From NCBI RefSeq assembly GCF_030149515.1, contig NZ_JASBRI010000001.1:1-64000 (forward strand): a DNA stretch of 64,000 nucleotides, read 5' to 3'. Source of the DNA: Maricaulis sp. (GTDB taxonomy: Bacteria > Pseudomonadota > Alphaproteobacteria > Caulobacterales > Maricaulaceae). A program made the position numbers and the translations under genes. Below the pieces are notes generated by a model. The model ran no database searches and was not told where the DNA came from. It saw only the letters and a program-made list of their open reading frames with translations. Positions 1-8,394 of the stretch are shown in pieces. Each line of letters starts with the position of its first letter. The first letter of the stretch is position 1.

Positions 1-109
1 GCGCATCGCCGCCGACCTCGAGTCCGCCGATCCGGATAGTCCGGCTCGGGCGTCGCTCGATCATGCGCCAGGGGCGCACACTGCGGGGATCCTTGTCGGA
101 TGAGGTCAT
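1..109 (-). CDS. ispG: 4-hydroxy-3-methylbut-2-enyl diphosphate synthase, N-terminal fragment
   Basis: Partial gene: only the first 36 codons lie in the window and the rest runs off the left edge. IspG is the iron-sulfur enzyme of the MEP isoprenoid pathway that converts methylerythritol cyclodiphosphate to HMBPP in the cytoplasm. Minus-strand translation from ATG at 109 contains RRPSRTIRIGGLEVGGDA, matching the conserved IspG N-terminus (ERRKSR.IRVG...VGG.AP) known from other alphaproteobacteria. A GGAG Shine-Dalgarno lies 7 bases before the ATG. The RodZ-like gene lies upstream in the same direction, 123 bp away, an arrangement familiar in this class. An internal Met at codon 16 is a less likely start. 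The identification rests on a short segment. Confidence 0.8.
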   Translation of the reverse strand, partial: MTSSDKDPRSVRPWRMIERRPSRTIRIGGLEVGGDA

Positions 110-232
110 AGGGTGGCTCCATGGCGGCGCGCACAAGCCGCGCCGCATCGCACATTCCCCCTGCATATAACGTGTCGCCCGCGCGGTTTCGACCGGTCAG
201 GGCATTATCAGCGGAATTGCCGCAGATCGGGT

Positions 233-1105
233 TCAGCGCGGCTGGTTTTCCGCCACCGTGGCCGGCTCAGGCAGGACAGGCAGGTTCTCGACCACCATGC
301 CCGGCTCGCCGAGCGGCCCGATCACCTCGCCGTCGCGCACGAGTATGATGGCGCCCGCATCTTCCGCCGAAACCGTCAGGCCCGGCTCGAGGGCGCGATA
401 GGTCTCGCCCGGCAGTACGTCGCGGGAGAACAGGATACGTCCGGAAGCATCACGGACTTCCATCCAGGTCGGTGCTTCGGCGCGCATGACCACATCGCCG
501 ATCCCGGCCGGATCGGCGCCGATGGGAAGATCGCTCCAGATCGCATCGACCGAGGCCGGCGACCGCGCGTCGAAATCCGCACGCGCCCATTCCGGCGCCG
601 CATCGGGCGGCGAAGGCAGATTGTTCAGGATCGGATTGCCGGAGGTCTGTTCGGCATACCACCAGGCCACACTGGCCAGGGCGATCAGGATCAGGATAGC
701 CCCGAAGGCGCCGCGCGGCAGCTTGATCGGCTCGCGCGTCTTGGCGGCAGCGGTCGGCTGAGCGCGCCCGGTCTCGGTATCGACCTCGCGCTTGAACTGT
801 TCGACGACGCCCGCCGGTTCCAGGGAGAGGAAGCTGGCATAAGTGCGCAGATAGCCGATGGCATAGGCGCGGGCCGGCAGGCCGCGCGAATCCATGGTCT
901 CCAGCGCCTCCAGATAATCGGACCGGATGCGGGTCGCATCGGCGGCCTGTTTCAGCGACAGGTTCATGCGGGCGCGTGCCTCACGCAGGCGCTCACCGGC
1001 CGTCATACTGACATAACCAACACCGTCATCGGTATAGACGGCATCGACGGGTACGAAATCCGTACCGGACGCTTGACCTGACATAACCATCCACCGCTCT
1101 CTCAT
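233..1105 (-). CDS. RodZ-like helix-turn-helix membrane protein
   Basis: 290-residue bitopic protein. Residues about 35-100 form a Cro-like helix-turn-helix (ERLREARARMNLSLKQAAD... then YLRTYASFL). A Pro/Thr linker follows, then one transmembrane helix at about 132-150, and a periplasmic DUF4115 domain at about 205-275. This is the RodZ architecture; RodZ binds MreB through the HTH domain and helps set rod shape at the inner membrane. The gene lies between ptsP and ispG, all leftward, a common alphaproteobacterial arrangement. The start is uncertain: Met6 (1090) and Met8 (1084) are in frame, and 1084 has a better-spaced GGTGG. The family is clear; the specific role in MreB organisation is inferred. 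Confidence 0.85.
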   Translation of the reverse strand: MRERWMVMSGQASGTDFVPVDAVYTDDGVGYVSMTAGERLREARARMNLSLKQAADATRIRSDYLEALETMDSRGLPARAYAIGYLRTYASFLSLEPAGVVEQFKREVDTETGRAQPTAAAKTREPIKLPRGAFGAILILIALASVAWWYAEQTSGNPILNNLPSPPDAAPEWARADFDARSPASVDAIWSDLPIGADPAGIGDVVMRAEAPTWMEVRDASGRILFSRDVLPGETYRALEPGLTVSAEDAGAIILVRDGEVIGPLGEPGMVVENLPVLPEPATVAENQPR

Positions 1106-1168
1106 CCGGAGCGATTGTCACCCTTGGAACGCGACTGGGGGAATTACCCTTACCGCTTCCTTATAAGA

Positions 1169-3460
1169 TCAAATCACTCGCCCGTTTTCAACTGCCTCGC
1201 GGGGCAGTCCCGCCTCATCTCCCGCTTCCAGGAGGAGAGGGCGCAAGCTGTCCGCGGGGCTTGCAAGGCGGCTCGCAAGCCAGGTGCCAAGTTTCCGGGC
1301 ATCGAGTCCCGAGACGAGTTTCTTGATCGGGCCGATGTTGGATGCGGCCATGGAAAGGTTTCGATAACCAAGCGCCACAAGTACTGCAGCCTCCAGCGGC
1401 TTGGCCGCCACTTCACCGCAAACCGAGACGGGCGTGTCGTGCGCCACGCAGATATCGTTTATGCGTTTGAGCAGATCGAGTGCCGACGGGCTGAGAACAT
1501 CGTACCGTTCCGAGACACGTGAATTCTGCCGGTCGGCCGCAAAAAAATACTGCATCAGGTCATTGGCGCCGACGGAAACGAAGTCGACACTGTCGATGGC
1601 GTGTTCGAGCGCCCAGGCCATGCCGGGCGTTTCCAGCATGATGCCGACCCTGACCTCGGACGGCAGATCGTGGCCGGCGCGCTTGGCATGCAGGAGTTCA
1701 CGGTCGAGCATGTCTCGCGCGGCGCGCATCTCCCAGGGCGCGGCAATCATGGGGAACATAACCTGCAATTGCCGCCCGGCCGCCGCCAGGATCAGGGCGC
1801 GCAGCTGGTAGCGCAACAGGCCGGGACGGTCGAGCCCCATGCGGATGGCGCGCCAGCCCAGGGCGGGGTTGGGCTCCACGGTCGAGGGGGCGAACGGTGC
1901 CACCTTGTCGCCGCCCAGATCGAGCGTGCGAAACACGACCGGCTTGTTGCCGGCCGCATCGAGCACCGCCTTGTAGACCGCGGCCTGGGCCGACAGACGC
2001 GGCAATGTCTCCGCCACCATGAACTGGAATTCGGTCCGGAATAAGCCGACGCCATCCGCCCCGATCTCGTCCAGCGCCATCAGTTCGATCAGAAGGCCCG
2101 CATTCATGTGCAGGCCGACCCGCACACCGTCGGCGGTCACGGCCGGCCCGCGCAGCTCGGCATAGGCCAGGCGCCGCTCGGACAGCGTCCGAATCCGTGC
2201 TTCGTAGGTTTCCACCACATCGGGCTGGGGGCGGATGTGCAACAGGCCAAACTCGCCATCCAGGATCACCGGATCGCCGTCCTCGGCCCGGTCCAGCGCG
2301 CCTTCCAGCCGGCCGACCAGCGGGATCCCGAGCGCCTTGGCTACAATCGCGGCATGCGACGAGGCCGAGCCCTCTTCCAGGGCGATGCCCTTGAGTTTTT
2401 CGCGATCGAAATCGAGCAGTTCGGCCGGGCCGATATTGCGCGCGATGATGATCGCATTGTCCGGCAGGTTCGCCGTCTTCACCCCGCCTTCGAGATGCCG
2501 CAACAACCGGTTGGCCAGGTCTTCCAGATCGTGAAGGCGTTCGCGGAAAGTATGATCCGCTGCCTTCATCAGGCGGGCGCGGTTCTCGTTCCGGACCCGC
2601 TCGACCGCCGCCTCCGCGGTCAGCCCGCGGCGCACGGCCTCGCGCAGGCGTTCCAGCCAGCCCCGGTCGTGGGCAAACATGCGGTAGGCCTGCAGCACGT
2701 CCCGCGTCGGTCCGCCGAAAGGAATACGCCCGCTGTCGAGCATGTCGTCGATTGAGGCGCGCAATGCGCTGATCGCCGTGTCGAGCCGTTCCTCTTCGCC
2801 GGCGGGGTCGTCGGCAATCAGCCGCGCCGACTCGACATGCGGCTCGAACAACACCGCCACACCCTTGGCCACGCCACCGGAGAACGCCCCGCCCTGGAAG
2901 CGTTCCGGCCGCGACTGACGCAGGTCCAGCCCGGCCATTTCCTCGGATTCCACAATGTCGCCGGAGGCTACAATCTCGGCCAGCACCATGGCCACGGTCT
3001 GCAGCGTCTCGATTTCATCGCCCGCGACCTGACGCTCCTGCGCCGTCTGGGCCGTCAGCACGCCGACCATGCGGCCGCCGCGCAGGATCGGCACGCCGAC
3101 GAAGGTGTTGAAGGGTTCCTCGCCCGTCTCAGGCTTGTAGGAAAATGCCGGGTGCGCGCGCGCATTCGAGGTCGACAGCGGCCGCGCCCGGCGCGCTACC
3201 AGGCCGACCAGGCCCTCGCCCGGCTGCAGGCGCACATGGTGGACCGATTCCGGCTTCAAGCCGTAGGTCGCACAGAGTTCCAGCGCATTGGACTGGCGGG
3301 CCAGATAGATCGAGCAGACGTCCCAACCCGCTTCCTCCGCGATCATGGCAGTGAGATGATCCAGGCGGGCCTGGGCATGCTCCTGCACCGCCATGAGCTC
3401 ACGCATGCGCTTGAGCAGTCGGCGGGGATCGCGCATGGGCGTTGTCTTCATGTCTTCCAT
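1169..3460 (-). CDS. ptsP: Nitrogen-PTS enzyme I (phosphoenolpyruvate-protein phosphotransferase)
   Basis: 763 residues. A GAF sensor domain spans about 17-165, followed by the enzyme I core: PEP-utilising N-terminal domain (about 185-310), the swivelling phosphohistidine domain with His369 in GSASSHAAIVA, and the TIM barrel with GVGLFRTEFQFM, SVGANDLMQYFFAADRQN and the catalytic Cys of VSVCGEVA. It takes phosphate from PEP and passes it to NPr, and so to EIIA-Ntr, in a regulatory rather than sugar-transporting phosphorelay that senses nitrogen status (glutamine at the GAF domain in known cases). It starts 2 bases after the aspartokinase stop, so the two are almost certainly co-transcribed. 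Met4 (3451) is an alternative start. Confidence 0.95.
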   Translation of the reverse strand: MEDMKTTPMRDPRRLLKRMRELMAVQEHAQARLDHLTAMIAEEAGWDVCSIYLARQSNALELCATYGLKPESVHHVRLQPGEGLVGLVARRARPLSTSNARAHPAFSYKPETGEEPFNTFVGVPILRGGRMVGVLTAQTAQERQVAGDEIETLQTVAMVLAEIVASGDIVESEEMAGLDLRQSRPERFQGGAFSGGVAKGVAVLFEPHVESARLIADDPAGEEERLDTAISALRASIDDMLDSGRIPFGGPTRDVLQAYRMFAHDRGWLERLREAVRRGLTAEAAVERVRNENRARLMKAADHTFRERLHDLEDLANRLLRHLEGGVKTANLPDNAIIIARNIGPAELLDFDREKLKGIALEEGSASSHAAIVAKALGIPLVGRLEGALDRAEDGDPVILDGEFGLLHIRPQPDVVETYEARIRTLSERRLAYAELRGPAVTADGVRVGLHMNAGLLIELMALDEIGADGVGLFRTEFQFMVAETLPRLSAQAAVYKAVLDAAGNKPVVFRTLDLGGDKVAPFAPSTVEPNPALGWRAIRMGLDRPGLLRYQLRALILAAAGRQLQVMFPMIAAPWEMRAARDMLDRELLHAKRAGHDLPSEVRVGIMLETPGMAWALEHAIDSVDFVSVGANDLMQYFFAADRQNSRVSERYDVLSPSALDLLKRINDICVAHDTPVSVCGEVAAKPLEAAVLVALGYRNLSMAASNIGPIKKLVSGLDARKLGTWLASRLASPADSLRPLLLEAGDEAGLPREAVENGRVI

Positions 3461-3462
3461 GC

Positions 3463-4680
3463 CTACACCTGATCCAATCCATAGGCCGCGTGCAAGGCTC
3501 TCACAGCACGTTCCACGGCATCGTTCTCAATAAGCGCGGAAATCTTGATTTCCGACGTGGCCAGCACCCTGACCGAAATCCCGTGATCGCCCAGCACGGC
3601 GAACAGGGATCGCGCCACATCCGCGCGCTGGCGCAGTCCGGCCCCGACGATGGAGACTTTCGCCAGCCCGGTCTCCGAAGAGATGTCGACCCCCGGAAGC
3701 TCGCCCTCCAGAAGTGCCTGGGCGCGATCGAGATCGCGATGGGCCACGGAAAATTCGATATTCACCGTGCCCGGCGTGCGCGCCTGGGCCTGGACGATCA
3801 TGTCGACACCGATCTCCGCGTCGGCCAGCAGGGCAAAGGTCCGCGCCGCCAGGTCCGACCGGCTGGACGCGCCCAGAAGCGCGATGCGCGCCTGATCGCG
3901 CGCATAGGCAACGCCGGAGACAATGCGCCGTTCCGCGATGCCGGTCTCTTTTACCACATCCGTGCCGCGGCTCTCACCCGCCGCCAGGAAGGAAGAGAGA
4001 ACCCGCATCGGCACGCCGCGTGCCTTGGCGAACTCGACGGACCGGGTCTGCAGCACTTTCGCGCCCTGGGCCGCCAGTTCCAGCATCTCGTCATGGCTGA
4101 TCGCCTCGAGCCGGCCGGCACCCGGTTCGATACGCGGATCGGTAGTGTAGACCCCGTCCACATCGGTGTAGATATCGCAGCGCGCGCCCAGCGCGGCCGC
4201 CAGAGCCGCCGCCGACAGATCGGTGCCGCCCCGACCCAGCGTGCGGACATCGCCCTCGCCGGTAATGCCCTGGAAACCGGCCAGCACCGGTACGATGCCC
4301 TGTTCCAGCACCGTCTCCAGAACCGAAACATCCATGCCCGCAATGCGCGCGGCACCGGGCGGTCCGTCGGTGATCACGGGCAATTGCCAGCCCAGGAAGG
4401 AGCGCGCATTCAGGCCCAGTTCGCGCAGGGCCAGCGCCATCAGTGCGGACGAGACCTGCTCGCCGGCTGCCAGCGCAACATCGGTCTCCGCGTCGCCCAG
4501 ACCCGCGCCGAATTCTCCGGCCAGGCCCAGTATGCGGTCGGTTTCGCCGGCCATGGCGGAGACGACGACGGCCATTGTCTCGCCCCGCGCGGCCGCATCG
4601 GCGACAAGTCCGGCAGAATGGCGGATACGCTCGACCGAACCCACCGAGGTGCCGCCGAATTTTGCCACCACCCGCGTCAT
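3463..4680 (-). CDS. lysC: Aspartate kinase
   Basis: 405 residues, normal for a monofunctional aspartokinase. It phosphorylates aspartate as the first step to lysine, threonine, methionine and diaminopimelate. The kinase domain begins with KFGGTSVG (residues 7-14) and contains the substrate and ATP segments GRGGTDLSAAALAAALGA and DVDGVYTTDPR. Two ACT domains from about 270 carry feedback sites (VDMIVQ..., KVSIVGAG). I chose ATG 4680 because it has GAGGG upstream and sits on the conserved MTRVVAKFGG start; the frame is open 48 codons further upstream without family similarity. The enzyme heads the lysC-ptsP operon and diverges from ubiG. Confidence 0.95.
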   Translation of the reverse strand: MTRVVAKFGGTSVGSVERIRHSAGLVADAAARGETMAVVVSAMAGETDRILGLAGEFGAGLGDAETDVALAAGEQVSSALMALALRELGLNARSFLGWQLPVITDGPPGAARIAGMDVSVLETVLEQGIVPVLAGFQGITGEGDVRTLGRGGTDLSAAALAAALGARCDIYTDVDGVYTTDPRIEPGAGRLEAISHDEMLELAAQGAKVLQTRSVEFAKARGVPMRVLSSFLAAGESRGTDVVKETGIAERRIVSGVAYARDQARIALLGASSRSDLAARTFALLADAEIGVDMIVQAQARTPGTVNIEFSVAHRDLDRAQALLEGELPGVDISSETGLAKVSIVGAGLRQRADVARSLFAVLGDHGISVRVLATSEIKISALIENDAVERAVRALHAAYGLDQV

Positions 4681-4875
4681 TGGCCTGTCCCTCGTGCTTC
4701 CCCTGCCTGAACGGTACGCCCATAACGTCGCACCGGGCTCGATTAGCGGCACCGGCAGGGCCATATTATGGCCAAGACGTGTAGCGATGCGCCGGCGGTT
4801 AGGTAAGCGGACACGGCCCGGCACGCAACGCTCGAACGCAATGATGGTCGATTACGCCTGCGAGGAGAAACTGGA
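4681..4875. promoter_or_regulatory. lysC-ubiG divergent intergenic region with a 15-bp palindrome
   Basis: This 195-bp region must hold the promoters of both divergent genes. It contains the perfect palindrome GGCCATATTATGGCC at 4759-4773 (7-bp arms around a central T), roughly 80 bp before lysC and 100 bp before ubiG, a plausible operator. I see no clear -35/-10 pair. The GAGGAG Shine-Dalgarno of ubiG is at the right edge. Confidence 0.35.
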
Positions 4876-5634
4876 ATGGCCACGGCAACTGCGCCCGATA
4901 CGCTGACCCGCCCCTCGGTCGATCCGGAGGAGGTCGAGAAATTTTCCCGCATCGCGGCGGAATGGTGGGATCCCGACAGCAAGTTCAAACCCTTGCACAA
5001 GTTCAACCCTGTGCGCCTGGGCTATATCCGCGACACTATCTGCGAGCATTTCGGCCGCGCCGGCGACACCCCCCTGAAGGGTCTGCGCATTCTCGATATC
5101 GGCTGCGGCGGCGGGCTGGTGTGCGAACCCATGGCGCGGCTCGGCGCCCGCGTGACCGGCGTCGACGCGGCCGAGGCCAATGTGAAGACCGCCAGCGTAC
5201 ATGCCGAACAGGAAGGGCTCCGGATCGACTATCGCCACGGCGTCGCCGAGCAATTGCTCGAGGCCGGCGAGGATCCCTTCGACGTCGTGCTCAATCTGGA
5301 AGTCATGGAGCATGTCGCCAATCCGCACACCTTCCTGATCGATTGCGCGAAACTGGTGAAGCCGGGCGGGCTGATGATCTGCGCCACCATCAATCGCACC
5401 TCCAAGGCCTTTGCGCTCGCGATCGTCGGAGCGGAGTGGATCATGGGCTGGTTGCCGCGGGGTACGCACCGGTTCGGCAAACTGGTCAAACCCGCCGAAA
5501 TCCGTACCGCGCTGAGCGAGGGTGGAATGACGCTGCGCGAGCCCGTCGGCGTCACCTACAATCCCGTCACAGACCAGTTCTCCCTCGGTTCGGATACGTC
5601 GGTGAACTATATGGTGGTGGCGGACAAGGCCTGA
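4876..5634 (+). CDS. ubiG: Ubiquinone biosynthesis O-methyltransferase
   Basis: 252 residues. A class I SAM methyltransferase that performs both O-methylations of ubiquinone synthesis. The N-terminus SVDPEEVEKFSRIAAEWWDPDSKFKPLHKFNPVRLGYIRD is the UbiG signature (shown here only for residues inside 14-53); SAM-binding motif I is LDIGCGGGLVCEPMARLGA at about 75-93, and LEVMEHV is the post-motif segment. The alphaproteobacterial form has this extended N-terminus. GAGGAG lies 8 bases before ATG. It diverges from lysC and converges on the secreted protein gene at 5695, with a terminator hairpin between. Confidence 0.95.
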   Translation: MATATAPDTLTRPSVDPEEVEKFSRIAAEWWDPDSKFKPLHKFNPVRLGYIRDTICEHFGRAGDTPLKGLRILDIGCGGGLVCEPMARLGARVTGVDAAEANVKTASVHAEQEGLRIDYRHGVAEQLLEAGEDPFDVVLNLEVMEHVANPHTFLIDCAKLVKPGGLMICATINRTSKAFALAIVGAEWIMGWLPRGTHRFGKLVKPAEIRTALSEGGMTLREPVGVTYNPVTDQFSLGSDTSVNYMVVADKA

Positions 5635-5648
5635 CGCTCCATACGAAA

Positions 5649-5675
5649 ACGGCGCCGCCCGAAAGGCGGCGCCGT
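5649..5675 (-). terminator. Rho-independent terminator, 11-bp perfect stem
   Basis: ACGGCGCCGCC (5649-5659), loop CGAAA, then GGCGGCGCCGT (5665-5675). On the minus strand the stem is followed by TTTTCG, so it best serves the leftward gene ending at 5695. It can also stop ubiG transcripts from the other side. Confidence 0.8.
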
Positions 5676-5694
5676 CTCCCTGCGCAAGGCCCGG

Positions 5695-6210
5695 TCAATA
5701 GCCGGTACGTCCCTCGTAGTGCCAGCGGCCGGATCCGTCGCGGCAGCTCTCAAAGCCGAAGCTCTGATAGTCGCCGTCGCGGTCATAGACTTCGGCATGC
5801 GCCGAAGCGCATTCGCGACCGTGCGAGTGATAGCGCCGGTCCGGGCGGATAACGCCGCGCCGGCCGGTGTCCGGATTGTGCCAGTAGGTCGGGCGGTTGT
5901 GATCGAAGGCGTCGTACTGGGCATAGACGAACTGGCCCCGATCGCATTCGGTCCAGCTGTGACCGCCGATATTGGCACTCAGGATCTCGCCGCCACCCAG
6001 GCTCAGCCCCAGGCCGAGACCGCCGGACGAGCGGGTGCGGCAGGCTCCGCGGTAATAGCGGAAATCATGCGCATGATAGCCGCGCTCATAGTAGGAGCTG
6101 TGATACTCGAACCGCGCCGAAGACTGGTGGTGGTAGTGTTGGGCGGCGGCTCCCCCGGCCAGCACAGCGAACGCGCCGAGGGCGGGGATGATCGTCTTGA
6201 AGCAGGTCAT
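5695..6210 (-). CDS. Secreted His/Tyr-rich protein with surface-antigen-like C-terminus
   Basis: 171 residues. A Sec signal peptide covers about 1-23 (hydrophobic core, cleavage near AAAQ). The mature N-terminus is very rich in His, Tyr and Arg (24-55), then a Gly-rich stretch LGLGLSLGGG (65-74). The C-terminus (108-168) has YWHNPDTGRRG, Cys134, Cys156-Arg-Asp and GRW at 161-163, resembling the C-terminal pattern of the rickettsial 17 kDa surface antigen group. Four Cys (57, 89, 134, 156) follow the signal peptide, so disulfides are likely. GGAGGA precedes ATG. An ECF-type promoter at 6244-6269 links it to the sigma gene at 8416. Function is unknown; metal binding by the His-rich part is only a possibility. 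Confidence 0.75.
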   Translation of the reverse strand: MTCFKTIIPALGAFAVLAGGAAAQHYHHQSSARFEYHSSYYERGYHAHDFRYYRGACRTRSSGGLGLGLSLGGGEILSANIGGHSWTECDRGQFVYAQYDAFDHNRPTYWHNPDTGRRGVIRPDRRYHSHGRECASAHAEVYDRDGDYQSFGFESCRDGSGRWHYEGRTGY

Positions 6211-6243
6211 GTCGTCCTCCTTTTTTGGTCCCTCACTGGAAAG

Positions 6244-6269
6244 AACGCGCCAGCAGCCGGTTTTATTCC
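6244..6269 (-). promoter_or_regulatory. Predicted ECF sigma promoter of the His/Tyr-rich secreted protein
   Basis: Reading leftward: GGAATAAA with GGAA at 6269-6266, 18-bp spacer, CGTT at 6247-6244. Spacing and the A-rich extension match the three other promoters around the sigma gene. A start point about 8 bases after CGTT would leave a leader of about 25 nt containing the GGAGGA ribosome site. Confidence 0.6.
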
Positions 6270-6357
6270 CGGGCGGGAGGATTTTTGCGGCCCGCCGGCC
6301 GCTGGCGCCAGGATCGGCGCCTCCGTTGTGCAGCGCCTGTTCTGGGTGTTGGGGTGG

Positions 6358-6981
6358 TTAGCGGTCCGGATTGCCGGCGCGCGCGCGGGCGCTTGCATCC
6401 ACCGAAGCACGGGCTGACGCATTGCCGTTGCTGTCGGCGCGGGTCGAGCCGCTGGCACGGCCATTGGCCTCGACCGAGACCTGCGGCCGCGTATTGCGGG
6501 CGCGGCGGACTTCACCCCGCGCACGAACCGCCTGTTCGCGGGCTTCCCGGCGCACCGGCGCCGTGTCCGGCGCGTGCACTTCGGCCCTGGCGCGAGCCGA
6601 ACCGCGGGCTGAACCGCGCACTGCCTGATGGGCAGTGCTGTCGCCCCGGACGGCACCACGGGCGGCAGCATCCGCACTGCCGCGAACATCCGCTGCTGTG
6701 CGGGCAGTGCGTTGCGCGCGGCGCGCATCGCGTTCGGCACGCTCGAGCCGCATCTGCTCGATCCGGCTCATCGGCCGGCCAACCCGAAGGCTCTGGCGGG
6801 CATGTCCCGTCACGTCGGTACGGCTGCGAAGATCGTTGTGGCCGAAACGGTCGATCCGGGTTTCCTGTGTCGCCCGGGCCGCGGTGTCAGTGACGGACGT
6901 CACCTGTGCCTGCCCGGCACCCGTTGCGAGCGCCGCCGTCAGAAGACCGGCCGTCAGAATGTAGGCGAAGGGCGTTTTCAT
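6358..6981 (-). CDS. Secreted Ala/Arg-rich, low-complexity basic protein
   Basis: 207 residues from ATG 6981, chosen because GGGAGAG lies just upstream and the Met opens a clear signal peptide (MKTPFAYILTAGLLTAALA, cleavage near GQAQ). The mature protein is low-complexity: Arg and Ala dominate, with repeats of AR, RAR, SARGSARARAE and ASARASVDASARARAG, no Cys, and probably little fixed structure. Composition suggests a strongly basic, disordered periplasmic or surface protein that could bind acidic polymers; this is inference. Upstream is an ECF-type promoter at 7031-7056, and the S8 protease ends just beyond it. An in-frame Met 17 codons upstream (7032) would overlap that promoter and is unlikely. 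Confidence 0.7.
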   Translation of the reverse strand: MKTPFAYILTAGLLTAALATGAGQAQVTSVTDTAARATQETRIDRFGHNDLRSRTDVTGHARQSLRVGRPMSRIEQMRLERAERDARRAQRTARTAADVRGSADAAARGAVRGDSTAHQAVRGSARGSARARAEVHAPDTAPVRREAREQAVRARGEVRRARNTRPQVSVEANGRASGSTRADSNGNASARASVDASARARAGNPDR

Positions 6982-7030
6982 CGATCTCTCCCTGTTCTGC
7001 GCCGGTCTCGAACCGGCTGACAGGAAGGAC

Positions 7031-7056
7031 AACGATCCGGCGGAGCGTTTTCTTCC
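7031..7056 (-). promoter_or_regulatory. Predicted ECF sigma promoter of the Ala/Arg-rich secreted protein
   Basis: Reading leftward: GGAAGAAA with GGAA at 7056-7053, 18-bp spacer, CGTTGTC with CGTT at 7034-7031. It shares GGAAGAAA-N13-TCGTTGTC exactly with the sigma promoter at 8376, a 16-base match in identical register. Confidence 0.65.
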
Positions 7057-7073
7057 GCTTCATGGCCGAAAAA

Positions 7074-8327
7074 TCAGTTTCCGCTTGCAGCGGTGCGGAA
7101 TGTCGCTTCACCAACGACGCCATGGCCGTAGGTATTGTCACGGCCACGCCGCCCGGCATCGCGGGCCTCGGCCCTCAGACTGTCCAGGGCCCGGCGGGCT
7201 GCCGCCGGATCCGGCCGGTCGAGGCGCGATGCCAGCATGGCCGCCACCAGCGGTGCCGCATAGGATGTGCCGCGTACGGGTCCATAGCCACCGCTCGCCC
7301 GGGCTGCCCGCGGAAAGGCGCCGGGAGCTGCGAAGTCGACATGATCGCCCCGGCCGGCCTCGGGCAGGATCCGGCCGCGCTCGCCGATACCGGTCACGCC
7401 GGTAACGCCGTCATAGGCCGCCGGATAGAGCGGCCGCGCCGAAGGACCATCGTTGCCCACGGCGGCGACCACGATGTGGCCGCGCGAAAGGAGCAGCGAG
7501 ACGACCCGTTCCAGCAGCCGGTTTTCCGGCCCCACCAGGGACACATTGACCACCGCCACGCCCTGTTCGGACATCCACCCCAGCGCCGCAACCAGCGCGT
7601 CGAGCGATCCGCCGGTCGGACCGTCGCCATAGATGTCCGCCGAATAGAGGTAGCCGCCCCCTATCAGCGAAGCGACAGCCGTGCCGTGCGCAGCGGGCAG
7701 ATAGGCCGCGCCATGAAAGGCCCGCGTCGAAACACGAAATCCCGCCAGTGCCGGATGGCCGGGCTCGACCCCCGTATCGACGAGCCCGACGCGCAGGTGG
7801 CGGGGCGCGGACTGGGCCGACACCAGCGCCGCCGCATGGCCGGACCGGGTGTAGATATGGTTGAAGTCGTAAAGCCCGCCCGGATCGATACGGCGAGCCA
7901 GGTCCAGCGCCCGCCGCGTCGATAGCCCCGGCGGGGCTTCGAGCACGAACAGGCTGAGTCCCAGCCCTGGCAGCGGGCGATCGCGCACAAGGGCAAAACC
8001 CTGGCCCAGGACGAGACCAAGTGCCGAGCGGCTTTCGGCCAGCACCGTGATCTGGTTGCGCACGATGACGGAGCGGTCCGGGCCGCGTTCCAGAACATCC
8101 GGATTCTGCCGCAGGAGCGTGTCCAGGGTTTCCCGGCGGGTGTCCTCGACATCCTCGCGCAGTTCGTCCACCTGGTCGCGTGTCCGATCGATCCGGTCCC
8201 GCAATACGTCGTCGACACGCCCGGTTGGCAGGTCGGGAAGATCGACGGGGAGCTGGGCATCGGCGGGTATCGCCAGGCCCAGCGCCAGGGCGGCTGCCAG
8301 TCCGCATACGATCCGTCCGCCGATCAT
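7074..8327 (-). CDS. Subtilisin-like (S8) serine protease, secreted
   Basis: 417 residues. Signal peptide about 1-25 (MIGGRIVCGLAAALALGLA...ADAQ), a charged coiled-coil-prone segment at about 36-78 (DRIDRTRDQVDELREDVEDT), then an S8 catalytic domain with Asp184 (GLVDTGVEPGHP), His214 (AAHGTAVASLIGGG), oxyanion Asn292 (AAVGNDGP) and Ser355 (GTSYAAPLVAAML). ATG 8327 has GGAG 8 bases upstream. The in-frame ATG at 8375 overlaps the predicted promoter (-10 at 8372-8369), so I reject it. The gene diverges from an ECF sigma/anti-sigma operon and shares a palindromic promoter with it. It probably acts in the periplasm or outside; the substrate is unknown. Confidence 0.9.
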   Translation of the reverse strand: MIGGRIVCGLAAALALGLAIPADAQLPVDLPDLPTGRVDDVLRDRIDRTRDQVDELREDVEDTRRETLDTLLRQNPDVLERGPDRSVIVRNQITVLAESRSALGLVLGQGFALVRDRPLPGLGLSLFVLEAPPGLSTRRALDLARRIDPGGLYDFNHIYTRSGHAAALVSAQSAPRHLRVGLVDTGVEPGHPALAGFRVSTRAFHGAAYLPAAHGTAVASLIGGGYLYSADIYGDGPTGGSLDALVAALGWMSEQGVAVVNVSLVGPENRLLERVVSLLLSRGHIVVAAVGNDGPSARPLYPAAYDGVTGVTGIGERGRILPEAGRGDHVDFAAPGAFPRAARASGGYGPVRGTSYAAPLVAAMLASRLDRPDPAAARRALDSLRAEARDAGRRGRDNTYGHGVVGEATFRTAASGN

Positions 8328-8368
8328 CACATAGCTCCGCAGGCTGCGCTTTTTGTTCCGTCTGTGAT

Positions 8369-8394
8369 AACGCATGGAAGAAAGTCTTTCTTCC
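8369..8394 (-). promoter_or_regulatory. Predicted ECF sigma promoter of the S8 protease
   Basis: Reading leftward: GGAAGAAA with GGAA at 8394-8391, 18-bp spacer, CGTTATC with CGTT at 8372-8369. It is interleaved with the rightward sigma promoter: the 19-bp palindrome GGAAGAAAGTCTTTCTTCC (8376-8394) supplies the -35 element of both. A start point near 8360 gives a leader of about 33 nt. Confidence 0.65.
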
